This document shows, piece after piece, positions 57,175 to 64,000 of a stretch of 64,000 nt of DNA. Each line of letters begins with the position of its first letter. The stretch's first letter is position 1. Position numbers and translations under genes: made by a program. The notes under the pieces were generated by a model that was not told the origin of the DNA, made no database searches, and saw only the letters and a list, made by a program, of their open reading frames with translations. This DNA comes from Microbacterium sp. C5A9 (lineage in GTDB: Bacteria > Actinomycetota > Actinomycetes > Actinomycetales > Microbacteriaceae). Where the stretch lies: NCBI RefSeq assembly GCF_022627955.1, contig NZ_JABXGD010000001.1:496001-560000 (forward strand). The letters are read 5' to 3'.

Positions 57175-58161
57175 GTGCCCAGGAAATCGCCTCTCGTGAT
57201 CGGGCACCGCGGTGCGCCCGGCTACCGTCCCGAACACAGTCGCTCCTCCTACGAACTCGCGCTCGCGATGGGGGTGGATGCGGTCGAGCCCGACGTCGTC
57301 GCCACGAAGGACGGCGTGCTGATCGTGCGACACGAGAACGAGATCTCCGGCACCACCGACGTGGCCGAGCATCCGGAGTTCGCCGACCGCAGGACGACCA
57401 AGCGCGTCGACGGCGAGGCCCTGACCGGATGGTTCTGCGAGGACTTCACTTGGGCCGAGCTCACGACGCTGCGCAGCCGCGAGCGTCTTCCCGAGGTTCG
57501 GGCGGCGAGTGCGAGCTTCGACGGATCGCAGGCGATCCTCCGGCTCCGTGACGTGCTCGACATCGTGCGCGAGGGGTCCTCGGAGCACGGGCGGGAGATC
57601 GGGGTGGTCCTCGAGGTCAAGCACGCGACCTACTTCGCGAGCATCGGACTCGACCTGGCGCCGCTGATCGCGCGGGATCTGCGCGAGGCCGGCTGGGCGG
57701 ACGGCGAGCTGCCGCTGATCGTCGAGTCCTTCGAATCCACGGTGCTCGCGCAGCTCAAGTCGCTCGGCGTCGCGGCATCGTACGTCTACCTCATCGAAGC
57801 CGCCGGGCGCCCCTACGATCTCCTCGTCGCGCACGGTGCCGCGGGGCAGACCTACAATGAGGCGGTCACGGCGAGCGGCCTCGATGCCTTGGCCGGTGTC
57901 GTCGACGGCATCAGCGTCGACAAGCGGATGCTGCTGGCGAGGGGCAACACGATCGTCGCCGATGCCCATGCCCGAGGACTCACGGTCTTCACCTGGACCT
58001 GCCGCCCGGAGAACCGGTTCCTGGCCCCCGAGTTCCGCGGGGCAGGGGGCAAGAGCGCCTACGGCGACTACGAGGCGGAGTGGGGCGTCATCGCGAGCAC
58101 CGGAGTAGACGGGGTCTTCGTCGACCATCCGGACCTCGGAGTCGGCTTCTTCCGCGGCTGA
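57175..58161 (+). CDS. Glycerophosphodiester phosphodiesterase
   Basis: Hydrolyses glycerophosphodiesters to glycerol-3-phosphate and an alcohol. The 328-residue TIM barrel has IGHRGAPGYRPEHSRSSY (catalytic His, residues about 8-25), the metal motif VEPDVVATKDG (about 37-47), VRHENE with the second catalytic His, and TWTCRPENRF near the end. No signal peptide is visible, so it is probably cytoplasmic. It is divergent from the BI-1 gene. No PHO-like repeat precedes it, unlike the two secreted proteins. Confidence 0.9.
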   Translation: MPRKSPLVIGHRGAPGYRPEHSRSSYELALAMGVDAVEPDVVATKDGVLIVRHENEISGTTDVAEHPEFADRRTTKRVDGEALTGWFCEDFTWAELTTLRSRERLPEVRAASASFDGSQAILRLRDVLDIVREGSSEHGREIGVVLEVKHATYFASIGLDLAPLIARDLREAGWADGELPLIVESFESTVLAQLKSLGVAASYVYLIEAAGRPYDLLVAHGAAGQTYNEAVTASGLDALAGVVDGISVDKRMLLARGNTIVADAHARGLTVFTWTCRPENRFLAPEFRGAGGKSAYGDYEAEWGVIASTGVDGVFVDHPDLGVGFFRG

Positions 58162-58185
58162 GCGGCCTCGAACCCCGGAGGCGTC

Positions 58186-58647
58186 TCAGAGCGGGCCGAG
58201 GACGTCGCGCACGGTGCGGTCGAGGTGCAACGAGCGCAGCGGTGCCAGGATCTCGCGCTCCTCGAAGCGGAAATGCGATTCCATGATCGCTCCCACACCG
58301 TCGAGGTGCCGCGCGATGACGTCGCTGCTCTCGCCACCCTCGACGGCGGTGCGCAGTCCGCCGAGCAGGTGCGTGAGCATCGAGTGGTCCTGCATGAGCG
58401 CGTCGACCACGTCGCCCAGCTCGGGGTGCTCCTCGCGCAACGCGGGGAACAGGGCGCGGTCCTCGCTCCGATGATGGCCGTCGAGGGCGGAGCAGAAGCC
58501 GATGCAGAAGAGTGCGAGGTCCGAGGCGGCATCCGGGGCGTCGGCCCCGTCCTCGAGCGCTGCTCGTGTGGCGTCCAGGGCGGCGCGGAGGCGCGTGTGC
58601 GCCCGGCGGAGTTCGTCGTCCCACGCGATCAGGCGGTCGGCATCCAT
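58186..58647 (-). CDS. Hemerythrin-like HHE domain protein
   Basis: Four-helix protein of 153 residues that probably binds a di-iron or other metal centre. Candidate ligands lie in RRAHTRLRA (about 17), GHHRSEDRALFP (about 58-62), DHSMLTHLL (about 86-91) and ESHFRFEERE (about 123-130), spaced as in hemerythrins. ATG 58647 follows TAGACT (complement of 58655-58660) by seven bases, so the mRNA is probably leaderless. Roles in oxygen, NO or redox sensing are known in the family. It lies 34 bases downstream of the YccF gene on the same strand. Confidence 0.85.
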   Translation of the reverse strand: MDADRLIAWDDELRRAHTRLRAALDATRAALEDGADAPDAASDLALFCIGFCSALDGHHRSEDRALFPALREEHPELGDVVDALMQDHSMLTHLLGGLRTAVEGGESSDVIARHLDGVGAIMESHFRFEEREILAPLRSLHLDRTVRDVLGPL

Positions 58648-58681
58648 CCCGACCAGTCTAGGGAGAGGGCGCCGTGGCGTC

Positions 58682-59077
58682 TCAGAGCGTGCGGTCGAAC
58701 GCGCCGCGGCGCGACACGATCTCCTTGCCGAGGGGCATCAGCGAGACCGGGACCATCTTGAAGTCGGCGATGCCCATCGGGATCCCGATGATGGTGACGC
58801 AGAGCAGAAGACCCGAGACGATGTGGCCGATGGCGAGCCACCAGCCGGCGAGGATGACCCAGAGCACGTTGCCGAGGAACGAGCCGACGCCCGAGGTGGG
58901 CTTGCTGACGATCTCGCGGCCGAACGGCCAGATCGCGTAGCGCGCGATGCGGAACGAGGCGATGGCCCACGGGATCGTCACGATCGGGATGCAGAGCAGG
59001 ATGCCCGCGAGCATGTACCCGAGGAAGAGTCCGAGGCCGGCGAAGATCAGCCAGATGATGTTGAGGATCGTGCGCAC
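58682..59077 (-). CDS. YccF domain membrane protein
   Basis: Small membrane protein of 131 residues with two YccF repeats. Each has a helix pair and the IPWAIASFRIARYAIWPFGREIV or IPMGIADFKMVPVSLMPLGKEIV motif (residues about 36-60 and 98-120). Function is unknown. The start is a GTG; GAGAAT lies six bases upstream on the minus strand, near the leaderless pattern. It is divergent from the large surface protein at 59219. Confidence 0.88.
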   Translation of the reverse strand: MRTILNIIWLIFAGLGLFLGYMLAGILLCIPIVTIPWAIASFRIARYAIWPFGREIVSKPTSGVGSFLGNVLWVILAGWWLAIGHIVSGLLLCVTIIGIPMGIADFKMVPVSLMPLGKEIVSRRGAFDRTL

Positions 59078-59118
59078 CCCTCGATTCTCGCACCGGCACC
59101 TGAGCGCCGAGGGTGAAT

Positions 59119-59147
59119 GGACACCGGTCGTTCACCACGTGTGCACC
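59119..59147 (+). promoter_or_regulatory. PHO-box-like direct repeats
   Basis: Three heptamers at exact 11-bp spacing: GGACACC (59119), GTTCACC (59130), GTGCACC (59141). Against the PHO-box unit GTTCACC they match 5, 7 and 6 of 7. A further GGTGAAT (59112) lies just upstream in reverse sense. The array lies about 70 bases before the start of the phytase-like surface protein. The second such array in the window precedes the secreted nucleotidase. Confidence 0.68.
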
Positions 59148-59218
59148 CGGGGGCCGTCGGGCAGCCATGCGAGGTCGCTGATGTGAGGTGATCCCCCTCT
59201 GATTCCCTCAGGAGCCCC

Positions 59219-62200
59219 ATGTCCCGCCTGCACTCCGCGGCTGCGCTGACCACGGTCTGCGCCCTCAGCGCCGCCGCTCTGCTCGCCGTCCCTCTCGCCG
59301 CCGCCGGGGCGGAACCCGGCGTTCGCATCAACGAAGTCGAGTCGAGCGGGGGGCTCCCCGGCGACTGGATCGAGTTCGTCAACGCGTCCGGCGCCGCCGT
59401 CGACCTGAGCGGATACGTCGTCACGGACGACGGGGAGGACGAGTCGTACACGTTCCCCGACGGCACGGTCATCGAACCGGGTGCGCACCTCGTTCTCGAT
59501 CAGCTGGATGCCGGCGTCGGCGACTTCGCCTTCGGCCTCGGCAAGGCCGACCAGGTGCGCCTGTTCGATCGGGACGGCGCGCTCGTCGACGAGACGGCGT
59601 GGGACGCGCACGCCCCGGTGACGTGGGGTGCGCGCGACGTCGACGGCTCCGTCGAATGGGCCGACACCGCCGAGCCCACGAAGGGCTCCGCGAACGTCTT
59701 CGCGATCGACAGCCCTCTGGGCGGCACGATCGCGATCAACGAGGTCGACTCGCAGCCCGCGGACTGGGTCGAGTTCGTCAACGCGGGCGACGCCCCGCTC
59801 GACATCTCGGGCTACGAGATCCGCGACAACTCCGATGACCACCGGTGGCAGTTCCTTCCGGGTTCGACGATCGACGCGGGGGAGTTCCTCGTGGTCGACG
59901 AGGCGTCGATCGGGCTGGTCGACGGGGTGGAGACGGCCTTCCGAGACCCGATCGGGATCGGCAGCGCCGACCGCATCCGGCTCTTCGACGCGTCGGGCGT
60001 GCAGATCGACGACACCCTGCCCTGGAACGGGCACGCCGCGATCGACGGCGACGCCATCGCGGCCACGCTCGCCCGGTGCCCCGACGGTCAGGGGGCCTTC
60101 GGGCTCGCGTACGCGACGCCCGGTGCGCCGAACTCGTGCGTCGTGCCCGACGTCGTCATCAACGAGATCGAGTCGAACGGCGACGCCACCGACTGGGTCG
60201 AGATCGTCAACACCGGCAGCACGCCGGTCGACGTCTCGGGCTGGACCGTCATGGACGGGGATCCTGTCGGACACGCGTCGGAGACGACACCGCTTCCTGC
60301 GGGCACAGCGCTCGAGGCCGGCGCCTATCTCGTGTTCGACCAGCCCACGGACTTCGTGTTCGGCCTCGGCAACGGCGACACCGTGACCGTCCGCGATGCC
60401 GACCTCGATGTCGTCGACGAGCACGTCTATGCCGCGCACGCGGAGGGGGTCCTCGCCCGCTGCGCCGACGGCAGCGGAGATCTCGTCGACATCGCGGTGT
60501 CGACCAAGGGCGCGCGGAACGCGTGCGGCAACCCCGTGCGGATCAACGAGGTCGAGTCCGACGGAGGATCCCCCGACGACTGGATCGAACTGGTCAATCC
60601 GACGGCGACCGCGCTCGACGTCTCGGGCATCGTCGTGAAGGACGACGACGACGCCCACTCGTACGCCATCCCGGCGGAGACCGCGATCGCCGCCGGAGGC
60701 CACCTGGTCATCGAGCGCGCGGAGCTCGGCTTCGGGCTCGGCGACGGCGACTCGGTGCGGGTGTTCGACGGCGAGCTCCTCGTCGACTCGACCACCTGGG
60801 GAGCGGGACACCCGGCGACGACCTGGGGTCGGTGCCCCGACGCGACGGGCACGTTCGCCGTCACCGCGGAGAGCACGAAGGGGGCGGCGAACATCTGCGA
60901 GGGCGAGATCGCGGTGTCGCCGTGGCCCGGTTCGCCGGAGGTCCGAGTGCTCGACGACGTGCCGACCTTCCTCGAGGACAGCTCGGGTCTGGACGTGCAG
61001 GAGACCGCCGACGGCGCGTACCTCTGGGCCGTCGACAACGGAGAGGGGCGCATCTGGAAGCTCCGGGTGCATGCCGACGGGAAGTTCACTCAGATCGAGG
61101 GCTGGGAGTCCGGCAAGCGGGTGCGATTCCCGAAGGACGCCGCAGCGCCGGGGGCCGCAGGGCCGGACACCGAGGGCATCACCGTCGACGGCGACGGGCT
61201 CGTGTACGTCGCGTCGGAGCGGGACAACAGCGCGAAGGGCGTCAACCGGAACACGATCCTCATGGTCGACCCCGAGGCGTCGAGCGGCGACCTCGTCGCT
61301 CAGCAGGAGTGGGACCTGACCGCTCAGCTGCCGGACGTCGGGGCGAACCTCGGCATGGAAGCCGTGCAGTGGGTGCCCGACAGCGCCCTCGACGGCGCCC
61401 TGTTCGACGTGAACACGGGCGCGGCCTACGACGCGGCCGACTACGACGGGCACGGCGAGGGCCTGTTCTTCGTGGCTGTCGAGGACAACGGTCACGTCTA
61501 CGCCTTCGCCCTCGCCGCGGACGGCACCGCGACCCTCGTCTCGGAGATCGCCCCCGGACTCGCGGGTGTCATGGCGCTGGATTACGACAGCGTGCTCGAC
61601 GTGCTCTGGGCGGTCTGCGACGACGGCTGCCAGGGGCGGTCGGCCCAGATCACGCTGAACGGCACAGAGAAGCCGGGCATCGCCCACTTCGCGCGACCGT
61701 CGTCGATGCCCGACATCAACAACGAGGGCTTCGCGACGGCTCCGGCCTCGCTCGCGATCGACGGCCAGCGGCCGGTGTGGTGGTTCGCGGACGGCTTCGC
61801 CTCGGAGGCGCTCCGCACCGGCACACTTCCGGTCGTGGACGGCGAGAACCCGGGGGAGAACCCGGGGGAGAACCCCGGTGAGAACCCGGGGGAGAACCCG
61901 GGGGAGAACCCGGGGGAGAACCCGGGGGAGAACCCCGGCGAGAACCCGGGCGAGAACCCGGGCGAGAATCCCGGCACGGAGACGCCGGGCGGGGAGCAGC
62001 CGGGGGGTGAGGACCCGGGAGTCGAGATCCCCGCGGTCACGCCGTCTCCGCTCCCCGGTTCCGCGCTGACGGACGACAACCGCCACGGCGTCTCGGTGAA
62101 CCCCTCCGTGGCCGGTCGCGGCGATCGTGTGACCGTCAGCACCGGCCGCGATCACGCTGGCGAGCGGCTCGCGGTCTGGATGTACTCCGACCCGGTGGCG

Positions 62201-62449
62201 CTCGGTGTGAGCTCCGCCTCGGACACCGGCGGCGTCACGGTGACGATACCGACGGATGCCGCGCTCGGCGCGCACCGCATCGCGGTGTATGCGGCGGACG
62301 GCGCGCTCGTGGGCTGGGCGGACATCACCGTCACCGCGCCGCAGGGACTCGCGGCGACCGGTGCCGACGCGCCCGTCGTGGCGGTCGTCGTGGCGATGCT
62401 GCTGCTGGTCGCCGGCTCCCTCATCGTGCGCCGTCGTCGGACGATCTGA
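59219..62449 (+). CDS. Sortase-anchored protein with four lamin-tail domains and a phytase-esterase-like domain
   Basis: Surface protein of 1076 residues. Order: signal peptide (about 1-30); four lamin-tail domains, each opening with a variant of VRINEVESSGG and a D/W-I/V-E-F/L-V-N strand (from about 35, 171, 311 and 440); a phytase-like beta-propeller-type region (about 570-870, SSGLDVQET, DTEGITVDGDG, FDVNTGAAYDA). It continues with eleven ENPG repeats (876-919), an Ig-like domain (about 960-1035), sortase signal LAATG (1044-1048), a membrane helix and RRRR. The LAxTG form suits a class E sortase. AGGAG lies upstream of ATG 59219. The PHO-like repeats support a role in releasing phosphate from organic phosphates; catalytic residues cannot be assigned. 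Confidence 0.85.
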   Translation: MSRLHSAAALTTVCALSAAALLAVPLAAAGAEPGVRINEVESSGGLPGDWIEFVNASGAAVDLSGYVVTDDGEDESYTFPDGTVIEPGAHLVLDQLDAGVGDFAFGLGKADQVRLFDRDGALVDETAWDAHAPVTWGARDVDGSVEWADTAEPTKGSANVFAIDSPLGGTIAINEVDSQPADWVEFVNAGDAPLDISGYEIRDNSDDHRWQFLPGSTIDAGEFLVVDEASIGLVDGVETAFRDPIGIGSADRIRLFDASGVQIDDTLPWNGHAAIDGDAIAATLARCPDGQGAFGLAYATPGAPNSCVVPDVVINEIESNGDATDWVEIVNTGSTPVDVSGWTVMDGDPVGHASETTPLPAGTALEAGAYLVFDQPTDFVFGLGNGDTVTVRDADLDVVDEHVYAAHAEGVLARCADGSGDLVDIAVSTKGARNACGNPVRINEVESDGGSPDDWIELVNPTATALDVSGIVVKDDDDAHSYAIPAETAIAAGGHLVIERAELGFGLGDGDSVRVFDGELLVDSTTWGAGHPATTWGRCPDATGTFAVTAESTKGAANICEGEIAVSPWPGSPEVRVLDDVPTFLEDSSGLDVQETADGAYLWAVDNGEGRIWKLRVHADGKFTQIEGWESGKRVRFPKDAAAPGAAGPDTEGITVDGDGLVYVASERDNSAKGVNRNTILMVDPEASSGDLVAQQEWDLTAQLPDVGANLGMEAVQWVPDSALDGALFDVNTGAAYDAADYDGHGEGLFFVAVEDNGHVYAFALAADGTATLVSEIAPGLAGVMALDYDSVLDVLWAVCDDGCQGRSAQITLNGTEKPGIAHFARPSSMPDINNEGFATAPASLAIDGQRPVWWFADGFASEALRTGTLPVVDGENPGENPGENPGENPGENPGENPGENPGENPGENPGENPGENPGTETPGGEQPGGEDPGVEIPAVTPSPLPGSALTDDNRHGVSVNPSVAGRGDRVTVSTGRDHAGERLAVWMYSDPVALGVSSASDTGGVTVTIPTDAALGAHRIAVYAADGALVGWADITVTAPQGLAATGADAPVVAVVVAMLLLVAGSLIVRRRRTI
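61844..61975 (+). repeat. Eleven 12-bp tandem repeats encoding ENPG
   Basis: The unit is GAGAACCCGGGG with small third-position changes (variants in units 3 and 8-11). The block lies between the phytase-like and Ig-like domains and acts as a wall-spanning linker. Near-identical units at its centre suggest slippage and variable length. Confidence 0.93.
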
Positions 62450-62460
62450 TCCGCTCGGTA

Positions 62461-62498
62461 GGATGAGGGGTGCGCGCCACACTGCGCATCCCTCATCC
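62461..62498. terminator. Hairpin between the surface protein and the WXG100-like gene
   Basis: A 15-bp stem with one G-T wobble (GGATGAGGGGTGCGC, 62461-62475, with 62484-62498) and an eight-base loop. It lies between convergent genes and probably works in both directions. Confidence 0.75.
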
Positions 62499-62525
62499 GC
62501 CGATCACGGAGAGTCTCTGCCGTCC

Positions 62526-62816
62526 TCAGACGCCGAGGACGGCATGCGCGCCGTCGGCATCCGCCTGGCGATACTCCTCTGCGAGACGCGCGGTGCGCTC
62601 GGCGGCCAATCGCAGGGTGGCGGCATGCAGACGCCACTGGGCGTCAGTGGCGGACGAGCGCCGCGTGAACGCCCGCTCCGCATCGCCCTCCCAGCGGGAG
62701 CGCAGATCCTGCCCCGACGCCGCGAGAGCGTCGAGTGACTCGACGATGGCCGCCGCCGCGGCGCGCGTGTCCGCGGCGATCTCGCCGAGACGATCGGGGT
62801 CGACCGTGAGATCCAC
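62526..62816 (-). CDS. WXG100-like small helical protein
   Basis: 96-residue protein predicted as a helical hairpin with the turn RSRWEGDAERAF (residues about 39-50), which contains W-x-G. It resembles ESAT-6/WXG100 substrates of type VII secretion, although the usual C-terminal YxxxD/E signal is only approximate (EEYRQADAD). GTG start. It follows the YbaB-like gene by three bases. No EccC-type ATPase is in the window, so the secretion link is inferred. Confidence 0.65.
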   Translation of the reverse strand: MDLTVDPDRLGEIAADTRAAAAAIVESLDALAASGQDLRSRWEGDAERAFTRRSSATDAQWRLHAATLRLAAERTARLAEEYRQADADGAHAVLGV

Positions 62817-62819
62817 GGC

Positions 62820-63221
62820 TCAGCCTCCCAGTCCGGGCGAGGGGTAGCCCCTGTCCGCATCGGAGCGGATGCTCGCGGCGATGTCGGACTCCGCGCCGAA
62901 CAGCTCGGCGCTGCGATCGGCGAGAGCGGCCATCGCGCGATGCTGCGCGGCGGCGATCGTCTCGAGCGTCAGCTGGGCGAGTGCGGGCAGCGCGAGGCCC
63001 TCGGCTGCGGGACCGAACTCCAGTCCCGCGAGCCGGCCTCCCACCTTGGCGCGGACCGTCACCTCTCCGCGGGGGCTCCGCACCGATTCGACGAGTGTGT
63101 CGACATCGGTCGCGAGCGCCTGCGCCCGCGCCTGGTTCTGCTGCGCCTGACGGTTGATGTCATCGAGCTGCTTCCGGGCCGCGGCGAATCCCTCGTCGAT
63201 GCCGAATGTGCTGTCGTCCAT
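62820..63221 (-). CDS. YbaB/EbfC family protein
   Basis: 133-residue protein with the YbaB layout: a long N-terminal helix (RKQLDDINRQAQQNQARAQAL), then a beta region SPRGEVTVRAKVGGRLAGLEF, then a helix. Proteins of this family bind DNA, and divergent copies occur beside actinobacterial WXG100 genes. It is 10 bases downstream of the lipoprotein gene and three upstream of the WXG100-like gene. Whether it acts on DNA or as a chaperone of the secreted partner is open. Confidence 0.75.
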   Translation of the reverse strand: MDDSTFGIDEGFAAARKQLDDINRQAQQNQARAQALATDVDTLVESVRSPRGEVTVRAKVGGRLAGLEFGPAAEGLALPALAQLTLETIAAAQHRAMAALADRSAELFGAESDIAASIRSDADRGYPSPGLGG

Positions 63222-63231
63222 GTGGTCCTCC

Positions 63232-63798
63232 TCAGTCCTGAACGGTCATGCCGGTGGGGGCCGCCGGCACGTCGCCCGGCCACGAGCCGAGGCGCTCGCG
63301 ATTGCGCGCCCCCTGCTCCTTGCTGTCCGTCAGATCGATCGCCGCGGCGCTGAAGGGCTTCGGCGTCGTGTCGACATCCCGCGCCCACCCCGCCTGCGCG
63401 GCCGCGGCCGCCACGTCGAAGCCGCCCTCCGCCGAGGTGCGCACTCTGATGTCGATCCGCGCGTTCGGCATGTATCCCTCGCGCACCGACCACACGGATG
63501 CCACGACGAAGTCGACGAACGCCGTGCCGTCGGCGATCGCGAAGCCCGGCTCGACCTCGAGCGAGATCGCGTATCCCGTGTTGCCCTTGATGTTGGGCTT
63601 CTGGCCGCCGGCGATGTCGGAGACCACGATGCCGGGCACCGCCTCGAGCGAGTCGCGCATCTCGGAGAGCGTCTGACCGCCCGAGGCGGCGTCGTGCGGG
63701 ACGTCGCTCCCGCGATCCCCGGCCCCGATCGCGCACCCCGTGAGCGCGAGCACGCTCACGGCGACGGCGGAGAGGGCGAGCCAGCGTCTAGCGGCCAT
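63232..63798 (-). CDS. Lipoprotein of unknown function
   Basis: 188 residues with a lipoprotein signal peptide and lipobox LTGC (Cys22). The mature part is about 165 residues, with alternating strands (TGYAISLEVEPGFAI, DIRVRTSAEGGF) and no recognised domain. It overlaps the end of the gene at the window edge by 11 bases and precedes the YbaB-like gene by 10, so it belongs to the same minus-strand operon. It may be an envelope accessory of that operon. Confidence 0.7.
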   Translation of the reverse strand: MAARRWLALSAVAVSVLALTGCAIGAGDRGSDVPHDAASGGQTLSEMRDSLEAVPGIVVSDIAGGQKPNIKGNTGYAISLEVEPGFAIADGTAFVDFVVASVWSVREGYMPNARIDIRVRTSAEGGFDVAAAAAQAGWARDVDTTPKPFSAAAIDLTDSKEQGARNRERLGSWPGDVPAAPTGMTVQD

Positions 63799-64000
63799 AG
63801 TGCATCATGTCCTCGAGTCGGTACTGCATGTCGGCCCAGATGCTCACGTCGGAGATGCCCGCATAGGCCGGGTTGGTGTTGCCGGGGAATCCCAGACTCG
63901 AGAGGATCGTCGAGTCGTAGGCGCCGGTGACCTCGAAGACGCCGCGGCCGTCGACGTTGCGCAGGCGGAACGCGACCTCGCCAGGGTGCTCCGGATGTCC
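63788..64000 (-). CDS. C-terminal part of an unidentified protein, cut by the window edge
   Basis: The last 70 residues of an open frame that runs in from beyond 64000. Visible pieces are GEVAFRLRNVDGRGVFEVTG, SSLGFPGNTNPAYAGISD and the end MQYRLEDMMHYGR. The frame is clean to the edge and its stop overlaps the lipoprotein start by 11 bases, which supports a real gene at the head of the WXG100/YbaB operon. I do not recognise the family. Confidence 0.6.
   Translation of the reverse strand, partial: GHPEHPGEVAFRLRNVDGRGVFEVTGAYDSTILSSLGFPGNTNPAYAGISDVSIWADMQYRLEDMMHYGR

Noticed and set aside
56158..58128. A 656-residue form of the BI-1 protein
   Set aside because: Everything upstream of 57087 is antisense to the glycerophosphodiesterase gene. 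The MSNFAFNNP start has a ribosome-binding site.
57163..58161. Adding the glycerophosphodiesterase to the PHO-like regulon
   Set aside because: It fits by function, but no 11-bp direct repeats related to GTTCACC are visible upstream; the promoter looks constitutive and leaderless.
61844..61975. Possible CRISPR array
   Set aside because: The repeats are contiguous 12-bp in-frame codons without spacers, inside a surface-protein gene.
59132..62482. 1116-residue minus-strand open frame opposite the lamin-tail protein
   Set aside because: It mirrors a real gene with signal peptide, domains and sortase motif. Its own sequence is low-complexity with no ribosome-binding site.

Overview
The window is a GC-rich (about 70% by eye), densely coding chromosomal segment of an actinobacterium. 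I infer Microbacteriaceae, most likely Microbacterium or a close relative. The grounds are the gene content and protein style: a GuaB/GuaB3/GuaA set, stand-alone groES under CIRCE control, short ATGA/GTGA overlaps, many GTG starts, and many starts that sit 6-7 nt after a TANNNT hexamer (leaderless mRNA). I see no tRNA, rRNA, CRISPR array, transposase or phage gene. No gene-free stretch exceeds 300 bases.

Layout. 1-13100 is a core region: rpsI and glmM; divergent ppx and coaA; glmS; then an overlapping run acpS-alr-tsaE-tsaB-rimI-tsaD, which covers ACP activation, D-alanine and the t6A tRNA modification. Two membrane proteins of unknown role and a SAM methyltransferase follow. 13145-20335 holds groES behind two CIRCE operators, the exporter-like rarD, and a branched-chain amino acid ABC transporter. 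The binding protein of that transporter faces the livH-livM-livG-livF operon. 20502-22515 is guaB and a DUF2277 gene.

22663-29154 is the most unusual block. Seven overlapping genes encode a receiver/PIG-L deacetylase fusion, an ATP-grasp protein, a PHP phosphoesterase, a processive GT2 glycosyltransferase, a 47-residue membrane peptide, a single-domain receiver and a membrane histidine kinase. It reads as a two-component-controlled cell-surface glycan system, and I cannot match it to a named one. 29242-34050 has an ABC-F protein, a sarcosine-oxidase-like flavoenzyme, guaB3 and SURF1.

34288-38922 is a giant secreted nuclease/5'-nucleotidase. 59219-62449 is a second large surface protein with four lamin-tail domains, a phytase-like domain and a LAATG sortase signal. 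Both are preceded by three 11-bp direct repeats that resemble the actinobacterial PHO box, so they look like one phosphate-starvation regulon.

39084-50600 is a sugar island: a fructose operon (DeoR regulator, FruK, PTS EIIABC, HPr), then a second DeoR regulator divergent from a sugar ABC importer, a class II aldolase, an ADP-dependent kinase-like protein and ManA. 50641-55645 carries a DUF3817 protein, guaA, ldh and an ECF42-type sigma factor with its DGPF partner, whose upstream region matches the ECF42 promoter as I remember it. 55712-59077 has small membrane/stress proteins, a glycerophosphodiesterase and a hemerythrin. The right end (62526-64000) is a minus-strand set with a WXG100-like and a YbaB-like protein, a lipoprotein and a gene that runs off the window.

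Two window-wide signals stand out. One is the leaderless start module. The other is an excess of GGATGC/GCATCC, which also forms the top of several terminator hairpins.
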